A stretch of 28,053 nt of DNA from a virus. The notes under the pieces are model-generated. The model had not been told where the DNA came from, did no database searches, and was given only the letters and a program-made list of their open reading frames with translations. Position numbers and translations under genes: made by a program. This document shows positions 8,801-19,400 of the stretch, in pieces; the first letter of the stretch is position 1; the number at the start of each line of letters is the position of its first letter. The stretch lies in the IMG/VR virus record IMGVR_UViG_3300042691_027737, positions 1-28,053 of that record; one strand, 5' to 3'.

Positions 8801-8841
8801 CTATAATAAACATCATTAGTATAACCCGAAATACACGCCAT
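5803..8841 (-). CDS. SprB-repeat tail-tip/adhesin protein with PTPTPS linker
   Basis: A 1012-residue modular protein. Residues ~60-640 are a run of about seven Ig/SprB-like domains. The clearest, at ~245-300, has [14 protein letters not shown], then [12 protein letters not shown] and GC; another at ~565-632 has FTYNWSP and [16 protein letters not shown]. These match SprB repeats known from flavobacterial gliding and surface adhesins. Residues ~775-850 form a module shared with the protein encoded at 1-970. A Pro/Thr/Ser linker (876-915) follows, then a ~95-residue Cys-containing C-terminal domain. No secretion signal is present, which fits a virion protein rather than a host adhesin. Its ATG overlaps the preceding gene's TAA by one base (TAATG). 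Host binding is inferred. Confidence 0.83.
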   Translation of the reverse strand: MACISGYTNDVYYSYFDCCGNIQTGIGPLYQPVCADQALSGSAVGVYLDPLSACTEDCNTGSLSYNFTTNGNCGTFSAGTVTINVYGGSPGYTIDNVVPGGLSAKTFTSQVSYTGLTGGTYVFRINDSQGFQNNEVYFNVIISDCFETSLYNVNGTNCGQDNGSFTVSANTTVSPFKIVVNKDGLFHDLYEANTLPFLVSGLDNGIYDVLVYDYGFTTAKTENAVISASTGIDYGFWVVNAANCVTNTGKAAVTGTTGVGPYTYLWSDGQTSQLATGLTQGVYSVQVTDFYGCTTQKEVLIGQALPLTVGLTTTVNPTCSVNNGSFTTTLVGGTAPFYYELNNGLNGYTLSNTFTVNNLNAGTYTVSIRDANFCPLDTIVYLVPQGGVYNVSNVVTNSQCNQNSGVILTTFNAPYAASYSLGLTGQTTNEIRNVNTPNQNYTFSNLPNDTYTLQILGQNNTCSYVDTVVVSSQEKFSVNISTTGATCGSPNGNAIVNVGTGYTNWNANGVLDYVLSNGQQVFNIENTTLPYDNLSPGQYTLTVTDESNCSVTKSFLITDGGILNSVLLSNNCVLGNDGTASVIIFDGEPTFTYNWSPNVPMAQTGSTVSGLSGGSYYVTVVDSDGCTNYHNFTINCSTSLVTGQTTYDLCESNFITNYAVKRGINEMINEGYIDLTTGYTGCILNSVNLSCVITINGSAYTQTFIITNDTTWKQTIETILSSIPEVGSYNVDLLNNKLTIKSNCSTGQIDPIGETEFKLELEVEYDISCLEDISQNICFDVEIDGFGGPYSCSYGHSGKFNGRPYYELRDSTCNNTLPVYVWWNQTNNRWELSQSYLGNPNYIRYIDYQGHYPISATQWSGTNTSFIINSSILGPCPTPGPTPTPSPTPTPSPTPTPSPTPTPSPTPTPTPTPTTVNFRWFNNGFFSYYSSDFSVCSATGCGLSIYTATPTITVGTILYYDSALTNPVVGFNVGAANGGFGRCYLSNDCPIVGSRYVAQVNGSGQVVNVYQC
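6097..6216 (-). repeat. 18-bp tandem repeat encoding a PTPTPS linker
   Basis: Four perfect copies of an 18-base unit (CCAACTCCGACTCCGAGC up to phase, gene orientation) run from 6116 to 6187, with a partial fifth copy at 6188-6201 and degenerate flanks. The array codes for the Pro/Thr/Ser linker at residues 876-915. Because the unit is a multiple of three, copy-number changes would keep the frame. Confidence 0.9.
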
Positions 8842-11828
8842 TACCCACAGTTAATTTGAACGTCTAGACCAATTTTAATAATTAGTCGTTTATTGGTGAA
8901 ATCATCGTAACAAGTACTGTTACTCACAATTAATTCTCCACCACTTATATAATAATTCAATCCATTCTCATATAAATAGATTAATTCATCGTCTATATAA
9001 TTTAAAATATCAGAATAACTTAAAGGTATTCCCGTATTAATATCCACAGCACTCTGCCCGTAACCAGTAAAAAACTCTTGGTCTAATAATAACTCCTCAA
9101 CAGTTGTAAGTAAATTTTTCATTTTTACAATAACACTCCATGTAGATATAATTGTATTTGTATTACATTGATTTGGGGTATACCCTTGTGAACTAATTAT
9201 ATCGTTAACTTTAGTGTTTAAAACAGTGGCAGGATTAAAAACAGGTAGTGGACAAGTAGTTGTTTGATCTATACAATCATAAAGAAAAGGTTCTCCGTTA
9301 TATTCACAAGGAATACAAGATAAAGCAATAATTTCACAACTTCTTTGTCTTCTCCAAACAAATTTTTGTCTGTGAAAAATTGAATTGTCCATTTTTTGCC
9401 CTGTATTCCAAATAGTCGTAGCCGGAACAAATTGTTCTAAAAGTCTAACCCAATAATCACCTATACCCAAAGTAAAATCAATCATTTTTTGATAGGTAAA
9501 TTTATTAGAAGGGATGTTAACTGTTTCTTCTGTTTGAAGATATTTCCAAAAAATCGATTGTAAAGCAGGATATCCTCCTGTTTTACCATCTGAAATTGTT
9601 TGTCTATTTCTTACATTTATTAAATTATTATAAAATGTTTGAGCAAATTCAGCAAATGTTTTTTTATTTGGTTTTGGATTTATTACTGTCCAATCATTAA
9701 GTCCAGGTGATGGATATGGTGCGGTCAATCCTGAATTTGGTATTGGGTAACCGTATGTTGCGGACATCCTCCAAATATCGTATGTTATACCTTGTCCCAT
9801 ATTTAAATAGACTTCCATGTTTTTTACATTCAAAGCTAACCTTTCATCTTCTATATAATATTTTGTTTGTGATAATGGTTGTTCACTAGATCTAATACCG
9901 TTTTCTGTTGTAACCCAAGATTTTTTATTATCGATTGTTTTAGTTAAACCGTACCCTAAAGACATAAATGGAAATTGCCTATATCTATTAAGATATTCTT
10001 CACCATATGTGAATGGTTTTAAAGATGTCTTAATAATTGCTGGAACCACATTAAAATTAGATAACTCTGTATTAATAACCTCAGAAGATCTGTGGTCAGG
10101 TGTTACTTCAAACCAACCAGCACCTTTTTGATAAAAATAATCGTCGGTATAAACAGGACTTTCTGGGTAACCATTATTTAGGTTTATTGGATAGTAAATT
10201 AAATCCAAATTAGTTTGTCTTAAAACCCCCGTCGTTGTAAATCCAGTATATTGTATCCCTTGTATTTTAAATAAATCTGTTGTTAAATAAGATGGTTGGG
10301 ATACATATTGAGTCCCTCCTGAAAATTCTGCATATTGACCATAAAAATCGTCAACTGAAATTTTTTGATCGGCAATGTATATATATTCATTAAATTCTAT
10401 CAAAGCCTCAGGGGCACCAACCATTCTTAAAATATATTCTATTGATTTTCTTGTTCCTTTTGATCTAAAAAGTGTTGCTGCATTTAAAATAATATTTCTG
10501 TAATATTGATAGTTTAGTTCTGCAGGTGTTTCTTGTTTTGATTGCCCTGGATATATTATTTGATTTGTTGTTGTAAATAATGTTTCTAAAAGCCCATCAT
10601 TTGTTATTGGTGAAATGTTAGTATTTATTCCTAAAGTTTGTGCTAAATTTTGTAAAAGTTGTGATGGTATATCGTTACCAATTCTATAATTAACAGAAGT
10701 CATAAACGATAAAGAATCAATAAACTTTTTAACTTCATCAAAACTTCTACCATAAAGTTGTAAAACTTTTTCAACCTTTTGATCTGGAGTATCAAACTCT
10801 TTTATAGAACCTGAAATTAAAAATCTACTTAAAAGATTTGTTTTATATTCATCTAATTTTTCGGCAATATCATTTATCTTTTGAAGATAACTATCGAAAG
10901 CATTTGTACGTATATCTAAATTCCAAAAACCGTCTAAAGGCCATGTTATGTCTTTAACAAACATAACATAATCACCATTAGAATCATAATCGGGATATTT
11001 AAAAGTTGTTGTGTATATTGGGGTTTTTTCTCTATTTAAAAGAAAGTCTTCTACCTCATCAAAATCATCTTTAAATATTTGCTCTGTTATAATACTATTT
11101 GGTTTCAACAAAAATGTTGAGGTCGTTGTAGTTGATGTGAATGGTCTACCTTTAACTGTTACTGTTATAGTCCCACCAGTTAAACTGTTAGAAGCGTCAA
11201 AGTCCACCATTTGGTATTCCGTATTTAGATTACTAAGGTAAAGAGCATAACTTTCAAAGTTACTAGTCAAATTTCTATACTTAGAAACTTTCATAGGTCT
11301 ATTTTGTATATTAATCGCAGCATTTACTGAGTAATCAATATCAAATGGATTGTTAAAAAGATAAACGGGAACATCAAATGTTGTCTCATCTTCTGTTGTG
11401 TCATAAACAATATTATATGCAGTATTTCCTGTTTGTAATATTAAGTTCCTTGAATTAACCTGTATTGCCGCTGGAAAATAATTTATAATTTTTGTAATAG
11501 ACGTAGATAGTCTTTTTTGTAACGAACCATACAATGAAAAACTAGTGATTTGAGAAAGGTCAAAGTTAGGATAAACTTGAAAGTTTTTTTGAACTAAGAG
11601 TTTAGCTTGTTCTATTGTAGGGATTTTAAGTGTCTCTAAATTAAATGGATCTGAAAAAACTCCCGTAGTAAAACTTCTATCGTTTTTTCCTCCTATTGCA
11701 GTGGTAAACTGAAAATTACCTAGCGTAAGTCCTCCTCCTCCGACTAATTGTAATCCTACTAAGTTGTCAGAAAATGTACTCGTACCTACTGCGGCCGGTG
11801 GTGGACATATAAATTTAGTTTTTGCCAT
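8841..11828 (-). CDS. Large tail/baseplate protein with P2 gpI-like patch
   Basis: A 995-residue structural protein. Residues ~310-485 are helical, and ~445-478 ([20 protein letters not shown] onward, with a following MVGAP and IEFNEY) resemble the KGT...LL..LG signature of P2 gpI-type tail proteins that join fibres to the baseplate. Residues ~795-830 contain [17 protein letters not shown] followed by an Arg/aromatic-rich stretch. After this comes a Cys-rich patch (831, 838, 841, 852, 859) that could bind metal. The remainder is beta-rich. The start ATG overlaps the upstream TAA (TAATG), and its own stop overlaps the next start in the same way, so it sits in a coupled chain. The family is not firmly recognised; a baseplate-to-fibre connector is the best guess. 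Confidence 0.75.
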   Translation of the reverse strand: MAKTKFICPPPAAVGTSTFSDNLVGLQLVGGGGLTLGNFQFTTAIGGKNDRSFTTGVFSDPFNLETLKIPTIEQAKLLVQKNFQVYPNFDLSQITSFSLYGSLQKRLSTSITKIINYFPAAIQVNSRNLILQTGNTAYNIVYDTTEDETTFDVPVYLFNNPFDIDYSVNAAINIQNRPMKVSKYRNLTSNFESYALYLSNLNTEYQMVDFDASNSLTGGTITVTVKGRPFTSTTTTSTFLLKPNSIITEQIFKDDFDEVEDFLLNREKTPIYTTTFKYPDYDSNGDYVMFVKDITWPLDGFWNLDIRTNAFDSYLQKINDIAEKLDEYKTNLLSRFLISGSIKEFDTPDQKVEKVLQLYGRSFDEVKKFIDSLSFMTSVNYRIGNDIPSQLLQNLAQTLGINTNISPITNDGLLETLFTTTNQIIYPGQSKQETPAELNYQYYRNIILNAATLFRSKGTRKSIEYILRMVGAPEALIEFNEYIYIADQKISVDDFYGQYAEFSGGTQYVSQPSYLTTDLFKIQGIQYTGFTTTGVLRQTNLDLIYYPINLNNGYPESPVYTDDYFYQKGAGWFEVTPDHRSSEVINTELSNFNVVPAIIKTSLKPFTYGEEYLNRYRQFPFMSLGYGLTKTIDNKKSWVTTENGIRSSEQPLSQTKYYIEDERLALNVKNMEVYLNMGQGITYDIWRMSATYGYPIPNSGLTAPYPSPGLNDWTVINPKPNKKTFAEFAQTFYNNLINVRNRQTISDGKTGGYPALQSIFWKYLQTEETVNIPSNKFTYQKMIDFTLGIGDYWVRLLEQFVPATTIWNTGQKMDNSIFHRQKFVWRRQRSCEIIALSCIPCEYNGEPFLYDCIDQTTTCPLPVFNPATVLNTKVNDIISSQGYTPNQCNTNTIISTWSVIVKMKNLLTTVEELLLDQEFFTGYGQSAVDINTGIPLSYSDILNYIDDELIYLYENGLNYYISGGELIVSNSTCYDDFTNKRLIIKIGLDVQINCG

Positions 11829-12736
11829 TAACTAATAATATTTGTAAAGTTTTTACTAAAGTCTATGTTAGTTCCTCTATCTTGTCTTACTTCATAAAGT
11901 AATTCATTAAAGTTATCCCTAACCTCAAATAGGTTATACTGTTTATAGATATTATTTGCACTATCATATAATGTGTATATACCATCTTCCATACTTTTTG
12001 TCTGATTACCATAAAGAGCAATTGCCAGTGTGTCTATATCGTGTTCGGCCATTTGAATGTCTAAAGTAATCGGATTAAAGAAAGTATTTGTTATAATTAT
12101 ACTTTGATTTGGTTGACCAATAAAAGGTGTTGCGTTTGGTTTATTTGTAGGCGCAGATGATGGTGAAAGTGTTAAAAACAATAAATCACTAGCATTTTCT
12201 AAATACCTATATCTAATGACTTTTTGTGAAGTATTAACTTGATCGGTAATAATCGGTTCACAAAAAAATGATGAAGTGACTATTCTAAAAAAGTTTGGTA
12301 TCTTTGTTCCGTCGGAGTTTAAATACTCAATTCTATAACCAACCAAACCTTGATTTGTAAACTTGTTTCTAAATTCTTGTGGAACTTCATTTTTATTTAA
12401 AATAATACCTTTAATTGTTGGTAATGCAGATAAAACACCACAATCTTCAATGGTCATTCTTATTTCTGCAGGTCTTATGTAAAGGGTATAAATACCAAGT
12501 TTATTGAACTCAGTTGCTGGTAATTTTAAATTGTAAAGTCCTCCCAAAATTTCTACGTTAGCATTACCACCTGTATTATTATTGTGAAAATATGGTGTTA
12601 AAACACTTGCTGCATCTAATTTTTTTAACACAAACTCGTTTGTTACATCCCTTGATGGTGTATAGTTTAAGATTATCTCCACGTCTTGTGGTGATACATC
12701 TGCCGGTCTTACAATACCATATGAACCTAATGCCAT
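11828..12736 (-). CDS. Structural protein of unknown family in the baseplate block
   Basis: A 302-residue protein I do not recognise. It starts MALGSYGIVRPADVSPQDVE. Its middle (~80-105) reads as beta-strands ending in an EDCG motif, and a Pro/Ser-rich loop lies near 192-212. There is no signal peptide, membrane segment or catalytic motif. It follows the PKD-containing gene after a 35-base gap holding a palindromic A/T element with TATTTATA, so it may begin a new transcription or translation unit that continues through the 995- and 1012-residue genes. A virion role is inferred from neighbours. Confidence 0.7.
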   Translation of the reverse strand: MALGSYGIVRPADVSPQDVEIILNYTPSRDVTNEFVLKKLDAASVLTPYFHNNNTGGNANVEILGGLYNLKLPATEFNKLGIYTLYIRPAEIRMTIEDCGVLSALPTIKGIILNKNEVPQEFRNKFTNQGLVGYRIEYLNSDGTKIPNFFRIVTSSFFCEPIITDQVNTSQKVIRYRYLENASDLLFLTLSPSSAPTNKPNATPFIGQPNQSIIITNTFFNPITLDIQMAEHDIDTLAIALYGNQTKSMEDGIYTLYDSANNIYKQYNLFEVRDNFNELLYEVRQDRGTNIDFSKNFTNIIS

Positions 12737-12747
12737 AATTTTTTATT

Positions 12748-12755
12748 TATAAATA
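12748..12755 (-). promoter_or_regulatory. TATTTATA element upstream of the 302-residue gene
   Basis: A perfect TATTTATA, part of the palindrome TATTTATAAATA, 11 bases before the ATG at 12736 in a 35-base gap. It is a candidate promoter or initiation element. Confidence 0.35.
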
Positions 12756-12771
12756 GAGTTTATTGAGGTTT

Positions 12772-13854
12772 TTATACTGTGTTTATTTTGAAAAATCCAT
12801 ATCCGTATCTTACTAAATCACCCATATTATCAACTTCACCTAGTCTTTGTAATTGTTCATACCCTGAATATTTACCTCTCTCAACATACACATCAGATCT
12901 TATTTCAGGGTCAAAAACAAAATCTAAAAGTAATTCATTTTTAGTTAAACCTGATGCTATTAAATTTGATGGTGTAAAACCAGATGAATTTACAAAGTAT
13001 ATTGTTTTACTATTGTTCAAGTCGAAATATGAAATATTATTAATAGTATATGCGGTATATTCTGAAGTTATTTCATCCACATAACCAATAGATTGTGCAC
13101 CTAAATTCATAATATAACCTACGGTAAATGCTTGTGGCCCCCACCTTCTTAAAGTATTTAACCTAGAATTTGTAAAACCTGAAACAACAAAAGGAACTTG
13201 TGTGTAGTTACTCGAATAATGTGCGTTTACATCATTATTACTGTCACCAGTGAAAATGTAGTTATAATTTATTGGTATTCCTGACCAATTACCTCCTTGT
13301 TGCGTAAAAGTAACCGTACCTAATTGATTATCTACTGTTACACCAGTAAAAGGTAATGTTATTTTTTTAATAATTTCAGTAGTCCCCCAAATATTATTTT
13401 GAGTCATTTTTATTGAATACTCTTGGGGTACTTGTGAATAAGTATGAACTTGTGTATTCTCTTTTATATTCACAGTACTTGTGTTAGACCCATCACCCCA
13501 ATCGATTGAATAATTTGAAAGAGCCAAATAATTGTTTACACCAAAACCGGCAGTATTATAAATTGTTATTTGGTATGGTTGTATTGAATTTCCTGAAATG
13601 TAAAAATTATTGATGGTATCTTGTTGGTCTATAAACCCATCAAATTCGTCGTAAAACCCTAAATCATTAAATGTATTTGTTAATAAAATAGGGATAGTTA
13701 ATCCCGTAAGTAAAGAACTACCATCCACCCCACTTGTTAATACTTGAGTCATTCCTGAATATATCCCAAAGGCATTACCATCATAATTCAAGTCGAATAT
13801 GTCTCTATTCAAAACTTCAGGAGATATAATATAATTAGTTTTTTCTGATTCCAT
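12772..13854 (-). CDS. Structural protein with PKD-like domain
   Basis: A 360-residue protein. Residues ~96-168 look like a PKD domain: YSIDWGDGS at 115-123, HTY at 137-139, then EYSIKMTQNNIWG at 145-157. In PKD folds the WGDGS and HTY strands are hallmark positions. PKD domains usually mediate protein or glycan contacts on surfaces. The flanking regions are beta-rich and unassigned. Its ATG overlaps the TAA of the 277-residue gene by one base (TAATG), which indicates translational coupling. A peripheral baseplate or spike-associated protein is plausible; no enzymatic function is visible. Confidence 0.75.
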   Translation of the reverse strand: MESEKTNYIISPEVLNRDIFDLNYDGNAFGIYSGMTQVLTSGVDGSSLLTGLTIPILLTNTFNDLGFYDEFDGFIDQQDTINNFYISGNSIQPYQITIYNTAGFGVNNYLALSNYSIDWGDGSNTSTVNIKENTQVHTYSQVPQEYSIKMTQNNIWGTTEIIKKITLPFTGVTVDNQLGTVTFTQQGGNWSGIPINYNYIFTGDSNNDVNAHYSSNYTQVPFVVSGFTNSRLNTLRRWGPQAFTVGYIMNLGAQSIGYVDEITSEYTAYTINNISYFDLNNSKTIYFVNSSGFTPSNLIASGLTKNELLLDFVFDPEIRSDVYVERGKYSGYEQLQRLGEVDNMGDLVRYGYGFFKINTV

Positions 13855-14687
13855 TATGGGTTTACATATTCATACCATTTTATCGGACTTGTTGTTCCTA
13901 TTCTTTGTAAATTACCAACACCATTATCATACTCATAAACCTCATATTGATTTGTTTGATAATTTAATTGGTATTTGTAATAAAAGTATTCACTCTTATC
14001 TATATTAAATTTATTCAACCCATTAAAGGTTGATTGTGGTGTGTTAATCAATCTAATAAATTGTCCTTTTTTTGCGTTAAAAAACTTAGCACTAACATAA
14101 AATTCAGTTATATCAACATAAGACCTATCTTTTAACCAATAAATGAAAAAACCTTCTTTATCTGCCCCTGAATAATCTAATAAAAATTTTGGTTTTTTAA
14201 CCTCAACCTGTGTTTGATTTAATGGTGGCCCTATTGTTCCTGGTTCTTTTAGTCCTTGTTGTGTTGGTATAATGACGCTAAGATATATTGTTTGACTTTC
14301 GGTAATATTAGAATCATAAAAATCTAACTTAAAAAAACTTCCTTTAAATGAGTTTGCAAAATAATAAATTTCTGTATCAGTAAAAGATGTATTTTCATAA
14401 TCTGAAACCCAATTAGTAATAGTTGCTGCGGATGGTGTAATAAGATAGTCAAAGAAAAAAAACTCATAATTTATATCAGTTCTCATTACATTATTTACAT
14501 AATATTCTTTGTGAGCAAATTTTGTAATTTCAAAATCATTAATTGGATTGATAATTTCTTCAATAACATCATTTTCCCATTCATTAATAAGGTCTTCTCT
14601 ACCTTCCATATCAAATTTTATCTCGACCGGAATGTTAATGTATTGCTCATTAACTGTTTGAATTTTTCTAAAATAGTTATTATTCAC
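13854..14687 (-). CDS. Structural protein of unknown family, GTG start
   Basis: A 277-residue protein I do not recognise, rich in aromatic and acidic residues. It has an aromatic patch YEFFFFDYL near residues 74-82 and no membrane segment or catalytic motif. The start is a GTG at 14687 inside the end of the 594-residue gene: GTGAATAA places the TAA 3 bases after the start codon, an 8-base overlap. The first downstream in-frame ATG (MEGRED, ~27 residues in) would lose this coupling. Its own TAA overlaps the next ATG. The coupled position between baseplate-type genes supports a virion role. Confidence 0.7.
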   Translation of the reverse strand: MNNNYFRKIQTVNEQYINIPVEIKFDMEGREDLINEWENDVIEEIINPINDFEITKFAHKEYYVNNVMRTDINYEFFFFDYLITPSAATITNWVSDYENTSFTDTEIYYFANSFKGSFFKLDFYDSNITESQTIYLSVIIPTQQGLKEPGTIGPPLNQTQVEVKKPKFLLDYSGADKEGFFIYWLKDRSYVDITEFYVSAKFFNAKKGQFIRLINTPQSTFNGLNKFNIDKSEYFYYKYQLNYQTNQYEVYEYDNGVGNLQRIGTTSPIKWYEYVNP

Positions 14688-16464
14688 AGTTATCGTTTGT
14701 TGGTTGATTTATTATTGTTATGTCTCCTACCATACCGTTTGAACTTCTAGCTATAGGGTATTGTAAAAATATAATCTCTTTAAATGGGTAATGTGCACCA
14801 TTAATAAAGGGATGATTAATTCCGATACCATCACTATCAATATACCCATAAGTATATAAATCTCTCCATATAAATTGTTGGGTTTCATTTGAGTAGTACG
14901 AATAAAATGGGGCATCACTTACTTGTTCCAAACCAGTACTTTCTATATAATCACTAAAGACTCTTATAGGAACTGAGTAGTGTGGTTTATAAATATAACC
15001 TTCAGGTATTTCGGGATCGTTAAATAAATTACCAAAATTTAAACTAATACCACCACCAAAACCACCACCAATAGTTACTACGTTTTGGTTTAACTGACTA
15101 TTAGAAAAAAGATTCGTATTAAAACTATACTTATGATGAATATCTGATAAAACATATTCTTTTTGTTCTATGTTGTTATATTCACAAAAATCACCTTTTA
15201 CTATATCACCAATGTTTGGGGTTTGGTTATAAAAAAATCCTTGTCCACCTATTTGGTACGTATTAAATGGAATGTTATCTTTATTTACCGAGGAATCGTG
15301 TTTCCACCATTGATTATTCACGTCTTTTGTAAAGTTAAACTTCCAACCAATATCGATAGCACTTGAACTGTTTAACGCTGGTTTATTAAACCAACCACCA
15401 TAACCTTTATTTATTATTGTTATAAAAAATTCAGTTATTGGTTTACCATTATTATCTATTAAATTTTCAACACTAAGATCTTTATTAATTGTAAATCCAT
15501 AAGATTGTCGTCCGTCTTTAACTGAAACTCTTTGTACATTGTTTGGTGTTAATGCTGAATACTCTAATTTTTTTTCTACAGGAAATGGATTATTCTCAAA
15601 AGCCATTTTTGTAAGAAATGTTTCGTCTTGTGATGACAGTATTTTATGTAATCTAATATAGTATCTAGATTCGCTTTCACCACTATTCGCCAAAGTTATA
15701 ATTCTTTTAAAGTTACCATATGTTCCCGTTATTATGTCATTTGGGTCGAATTTTAAATCGTATATTGAAAAAACATTTTTTTCTGTTCCGTATGTCCCAT
15801 CACCAACGTCATATACTTGGAAAACGTTTTTATTATTTATCGTAATATTAAGTTTTACGTATTGTCCAGGTGTTAGGTTATGACTAGTCGCACAATAAAA
15901 ATAAACCAAATCTTTACCATTAAATGTTCCCGTATCTATTACAAATGGGATACCCTCATGTACTTGAAAGTTAGTATTTGTTACATTAAATTTTTCACTT
16001 GTGTACGACATGGTTTGAGCGGTTGTACTACTAAAGGCATATGATGTATATATAGACCAATTATAAGTTGTTGAGCTTTTAGAGACAAAGGGCACATGGT
16101 TTTCAATCATACTTTCTCTAATAAATTCAAATTCTTGATATGGTGGGTATCCTTGCCAAACACCGGTAGAAATAGATTCTTGTGGGTTTATATAATATAA
16201 ACTGTTTTTGAAAGGACTGTAGTTAGTTCTACCTGAAACACTATTATTAAATATGTTTACGATTTTACCAGCAATTCTAAAAGTTGTTGATTTCTGTCTT
16301 TCTTTTTCAAATATATCTTGTAAATCAACTAAAGTCGTCCGATCCCCCTGTATAAAATTTCTACTATCACCCTTCAATGGTAATTGTATTTGTACAGGTT
16401 GGTTTGAAGCACCGGCATATCTTTTATTACCTAAAACAATTCTTATATCATCCTGTTTTCTCAT
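14680..16464 (-). CDS. Structural protein of unknown family in the position of a gp8-like wedge gene
   Basis: A 594-residue beta-rich protein. The N-terminal ~60 residues (IRIVLGNKRYAG, later FIQGDRTTLVDLQDIFEKER) look like a folded linker. The rest is rich in Tyr, Asn and Thr strands with a Gly-rich loop (GGGFGGG) near residue 467. It starts 2 bases after the TAA of the 2094-residue gene (TAATAATG), so translation is probably coupled. In T4 the order gp6, gp7, gp8 is conserved, and here the gene is second after the gp6-like gene, but no sequence similarity to gp8 is apparent to me. The assignment is positional only. Confidence 0.7.
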   Translation of the reverse strand: MRKQDDIRIVLGNKRYAGASNQPVQIQLPLKGDSRNFIQGDRTTLVDLQDIFEKERQKSTTFRIAGKIVNIFNNSVSGRTNYSPFKNSLYYINPQESISTGVWQGYPPYQEFEFIRESMIENHVPFVSKSSTTYNWSIYTSYAFSSTTAQTMSYTSEKFNVTNTNFQVHEGIPFVIDTGTFNGKDLVYFYCATSHNLTPGQYVKLNITINNKNVFQVYDVGDGTYGTEKNVFSIYDLKFDPNDIITGTYGNFKRIITLANSGESESRYYIRLHKILSSQDETFLTKMAFENNPFPVEKKLEYSALTPNNVQRVSVKDGRQSYGFTINKDLSVENLIDNNGKPITEFFITIINKGYGGWFNKPALNSSSAIDIGWKFNFTKDVNNQWWKHDSSVNKDNIPFNTYQIGGQGFFYNQTPNIGDIVKGDFCEYNNIEQKEYVLSDIHHKYSFNTNLFSNSQLNQNVVTIGGGFGGGISLNFGNLFNDPEIPEGYIYKPHYSVPIRVFSDYIESTGLEQVSDAPFYSYYSNETQQFIWRDLYTYGYIDSDGIGINHPFINGAHYPFKEIIFLQYPIARSSNGMVGDITIINQPTNDNCE

Positions 16465-16466
16465 TA

Positions 16467-19400
16467 TTACCCTATAATGTATTTAGTTATATATCTATTA
16501 ATGGCCGTTTTACCTTTACCTAATCCAAAATAAAAATGATATGGGGCTCCGACAATAAAGTTACTTGATTGATTGGGTGGGAACTCTAAAATATTTTGAT
16601 TAAAATTTCCGTTACTATCATAATTGATTATATATCCAGTTGCTCCGTTGAAGGGTCCTGTACCATTTTGTGGTTGAAAATAATCAGTAGTATCGAGTTT
16701 CATTTTTTGGTACGGTGTCTGATAGAAACCTCCGTTTTCTAAATCAGTATCCCAATCATTTAGTTCGCTACCAAACATATTAGATGTTGTATCATATTTC
16801 CATTTATACATAGGCACAACTTGTGTTTTTGGGTAACCGTTATTTTGCAATACAGTTCCGTATGTTTGTATTCCTGGAGTTAAAAGAATCCTATTTTGTG
16901 TATTCGATGAAAAATATAAACCAATGGTTGGTCCTGAGACTCCTTCAGAATTAACAGCACTAAAAAGAAAAACATCGTCATCATTATAGTTATCATCATT
17001 AAATGGTACAATTCCGTACTCTGAATTTATGCTAAATAATTGTGTTGCATCACCATCTAACCTATCTTCAGACCTACTAAATAACGCATTTAATTGTCTA
17101 TTCCCCGCAGTTAATAAATTACCTAAATCGCTGTTTAAAAGTCTAGATAAAATAAAAAATAATAAAACATCACTTGTATCATTAAATGAAGTACTTTGTA
17201 AGGTCTCAACTAAATAACCGTCTAATTGGGGGTTAAAACATATCTCTTTTGCAAATTCGTCTCTTGGGCCCAAATCCATTAATGTTGTTGGGTAATAAAT
17301 GTTTCTTTTATTTAAACCATCATAATTAGCGTTTATCCATAACCCAAGACCAAAAAATTCTCTGTATCTTGGTTTTTGACCAATAAATTGGTTTGTTTGG
17401 TATTCGTATGGTGTAGACCTATATAAAAAAGTATTTTTAGTATCATCGAAATAAATCGGTCCTTGATATTGCCTGATTGGGTTTACTAACCCGTCAACGG
17501 AACCACAGTATGAATATTTTTTTAAATTTCCCTGAGAATCAAAAATATTTTTCTTTTTAAAACCAAAAGAATATAAAGTACCGTTAACCCAATTATTTTG
17601 GAATACGTGGCCGATAACCCCTCTACACGCAGCAAAAACCAAAGTAAATCTTGCTCTCCATTCGGTAAAGTTTGTTATGTCATTATTTATTGATGTTGCC
17701 GTAGCATAAGGTGCTTGTACAAAATAATAACAACCACCAATAACTCTTTGTGTTGTTAAACTACTATCCTGATTTGCCGGACATGGTTTAACAACACCAA
17801 AATCAGCACCAGTACCACTATAACAAGATAACAACGTTAATCCCTCACAACTCAAACTATTAATAATAGCATCTGAAACAGCGCTCTGGGTGTCCCCTGA
17901 AAAATCTTGCGTATTAGCATTACTTATATCTTGATTTATTGTAACATTAAGTTCTTCAACATCACCAGTTGAGGTAATACTTGCGATATAGAAAGTATCG
18001 TTTAAAAATAAAGGTAATGATGTGTTACCAACAACTGTGGGGTTAGATGATACAGGTAAACGATCGCTCCGTAAAACTAATCTTTGTCTGTTCAACATTT
18101 GTACATCTTGGGTATTTTCTAAATGGTACGATGGTGCATATACTCTTGCAAAATTATTAGGATTAAGAATATCAATCATTTCTCCAGGTATTATGTTAGA
18201 ACCTATAAATGAAATACCTTCAATCCTTCCTTGGTCATATGTTACATTGTTAACATATAAAGGGTCTAACGGGTCGATAATAGTGTCAGGATCCCCCATA
18301 GTCCAACTAAACCCTAAAGTAGAAGAACCGGCAGTTCCAAGATAACTTACAGGACAATAAAAACCATTATTTGAAAAACTACCAATATTAAATTGGTCGT
18401 TAGGAAAGGCAATATGATTTACTCTAGACTTATCTGTAGATGTATAATATTTTACTGAATTATTTGTAAATGCCGACCACTTTGCTGATGGAATATTGAA
18501 TGAATTAAAAGTACTATGATAGAGTCTTGGATCAGTATTAAATTCAATATCATGACTTACGGGTGTTCGATGATCTTGTCTCCATGTTGCTTGATTTACA
18601 CCAGGAATACTCCAAGTATCCGTTAAATTAGTTGAGTTTTTTTGTATTGGTATATTTAAATAATATTCACCTTTAACTTTGTATGTTCCGTCATTAGCAT
18701 TAAATAATCTTGAAATATCATATTCTATGGTTTGTTTTGTCGTATATGGATCGACTCCTCTTGTTAGAATAATTAATTCTGATTTATTAAAATCGTTGAA
18801 GACTTGTTCAACATAAACATTATACCCTCTAGCAACGGGCCTCCATGTCGTTAGTGGTAAGGGATTTACTACACTAAAATTAAACGCCGTGTAAATTGTC
18901 CCGTCTGAATTTAAAAGTCTCATATTCGACACCCCTAAATTTACAGTACTAAAACTTCCAACTATTAAAATTCTATAATCAGGTGTTACTTTGATGTCGT
19001 AAACAACTGCCGGACCTGATGGTGATATAGTGCCTGCGTCAAATGTACCATCTAAAGTACCGTCACCAAATAGTCTCACAATGCCAGACCTATTTATTCC
19101 ATTATACGTGGTAAAATAACCACCAACAAGTATAGAACCATCTACATTTACGTATATTGATTTAATAGAAATTGAACCGGATCCTCCTAAATTACCGACA
19201 GTGAATGAGGTATCTAATGAACCGTCATCATTTAGTCTCAAAACTCCGTTATATGATGTTCCTCCAATAGTCATAGTACCAGTCAAACCTATTAAAATTT
19301 TACCATTCCCATCTAAAGATATTGCACTAACATACGGTGAATATGTATTATCAAATGGCGTTTGAAATGTGTTATCTAAAGTTCCGTCACTATTTAATCT

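Noticed and set aside
5803-8841. Host chromosomal adhesin gene (prophage edge)
   Set aside because: There is no signal peptide or sorting domain, and the gene is coupled by stop/start overlaps to phage structural genes on both sides.
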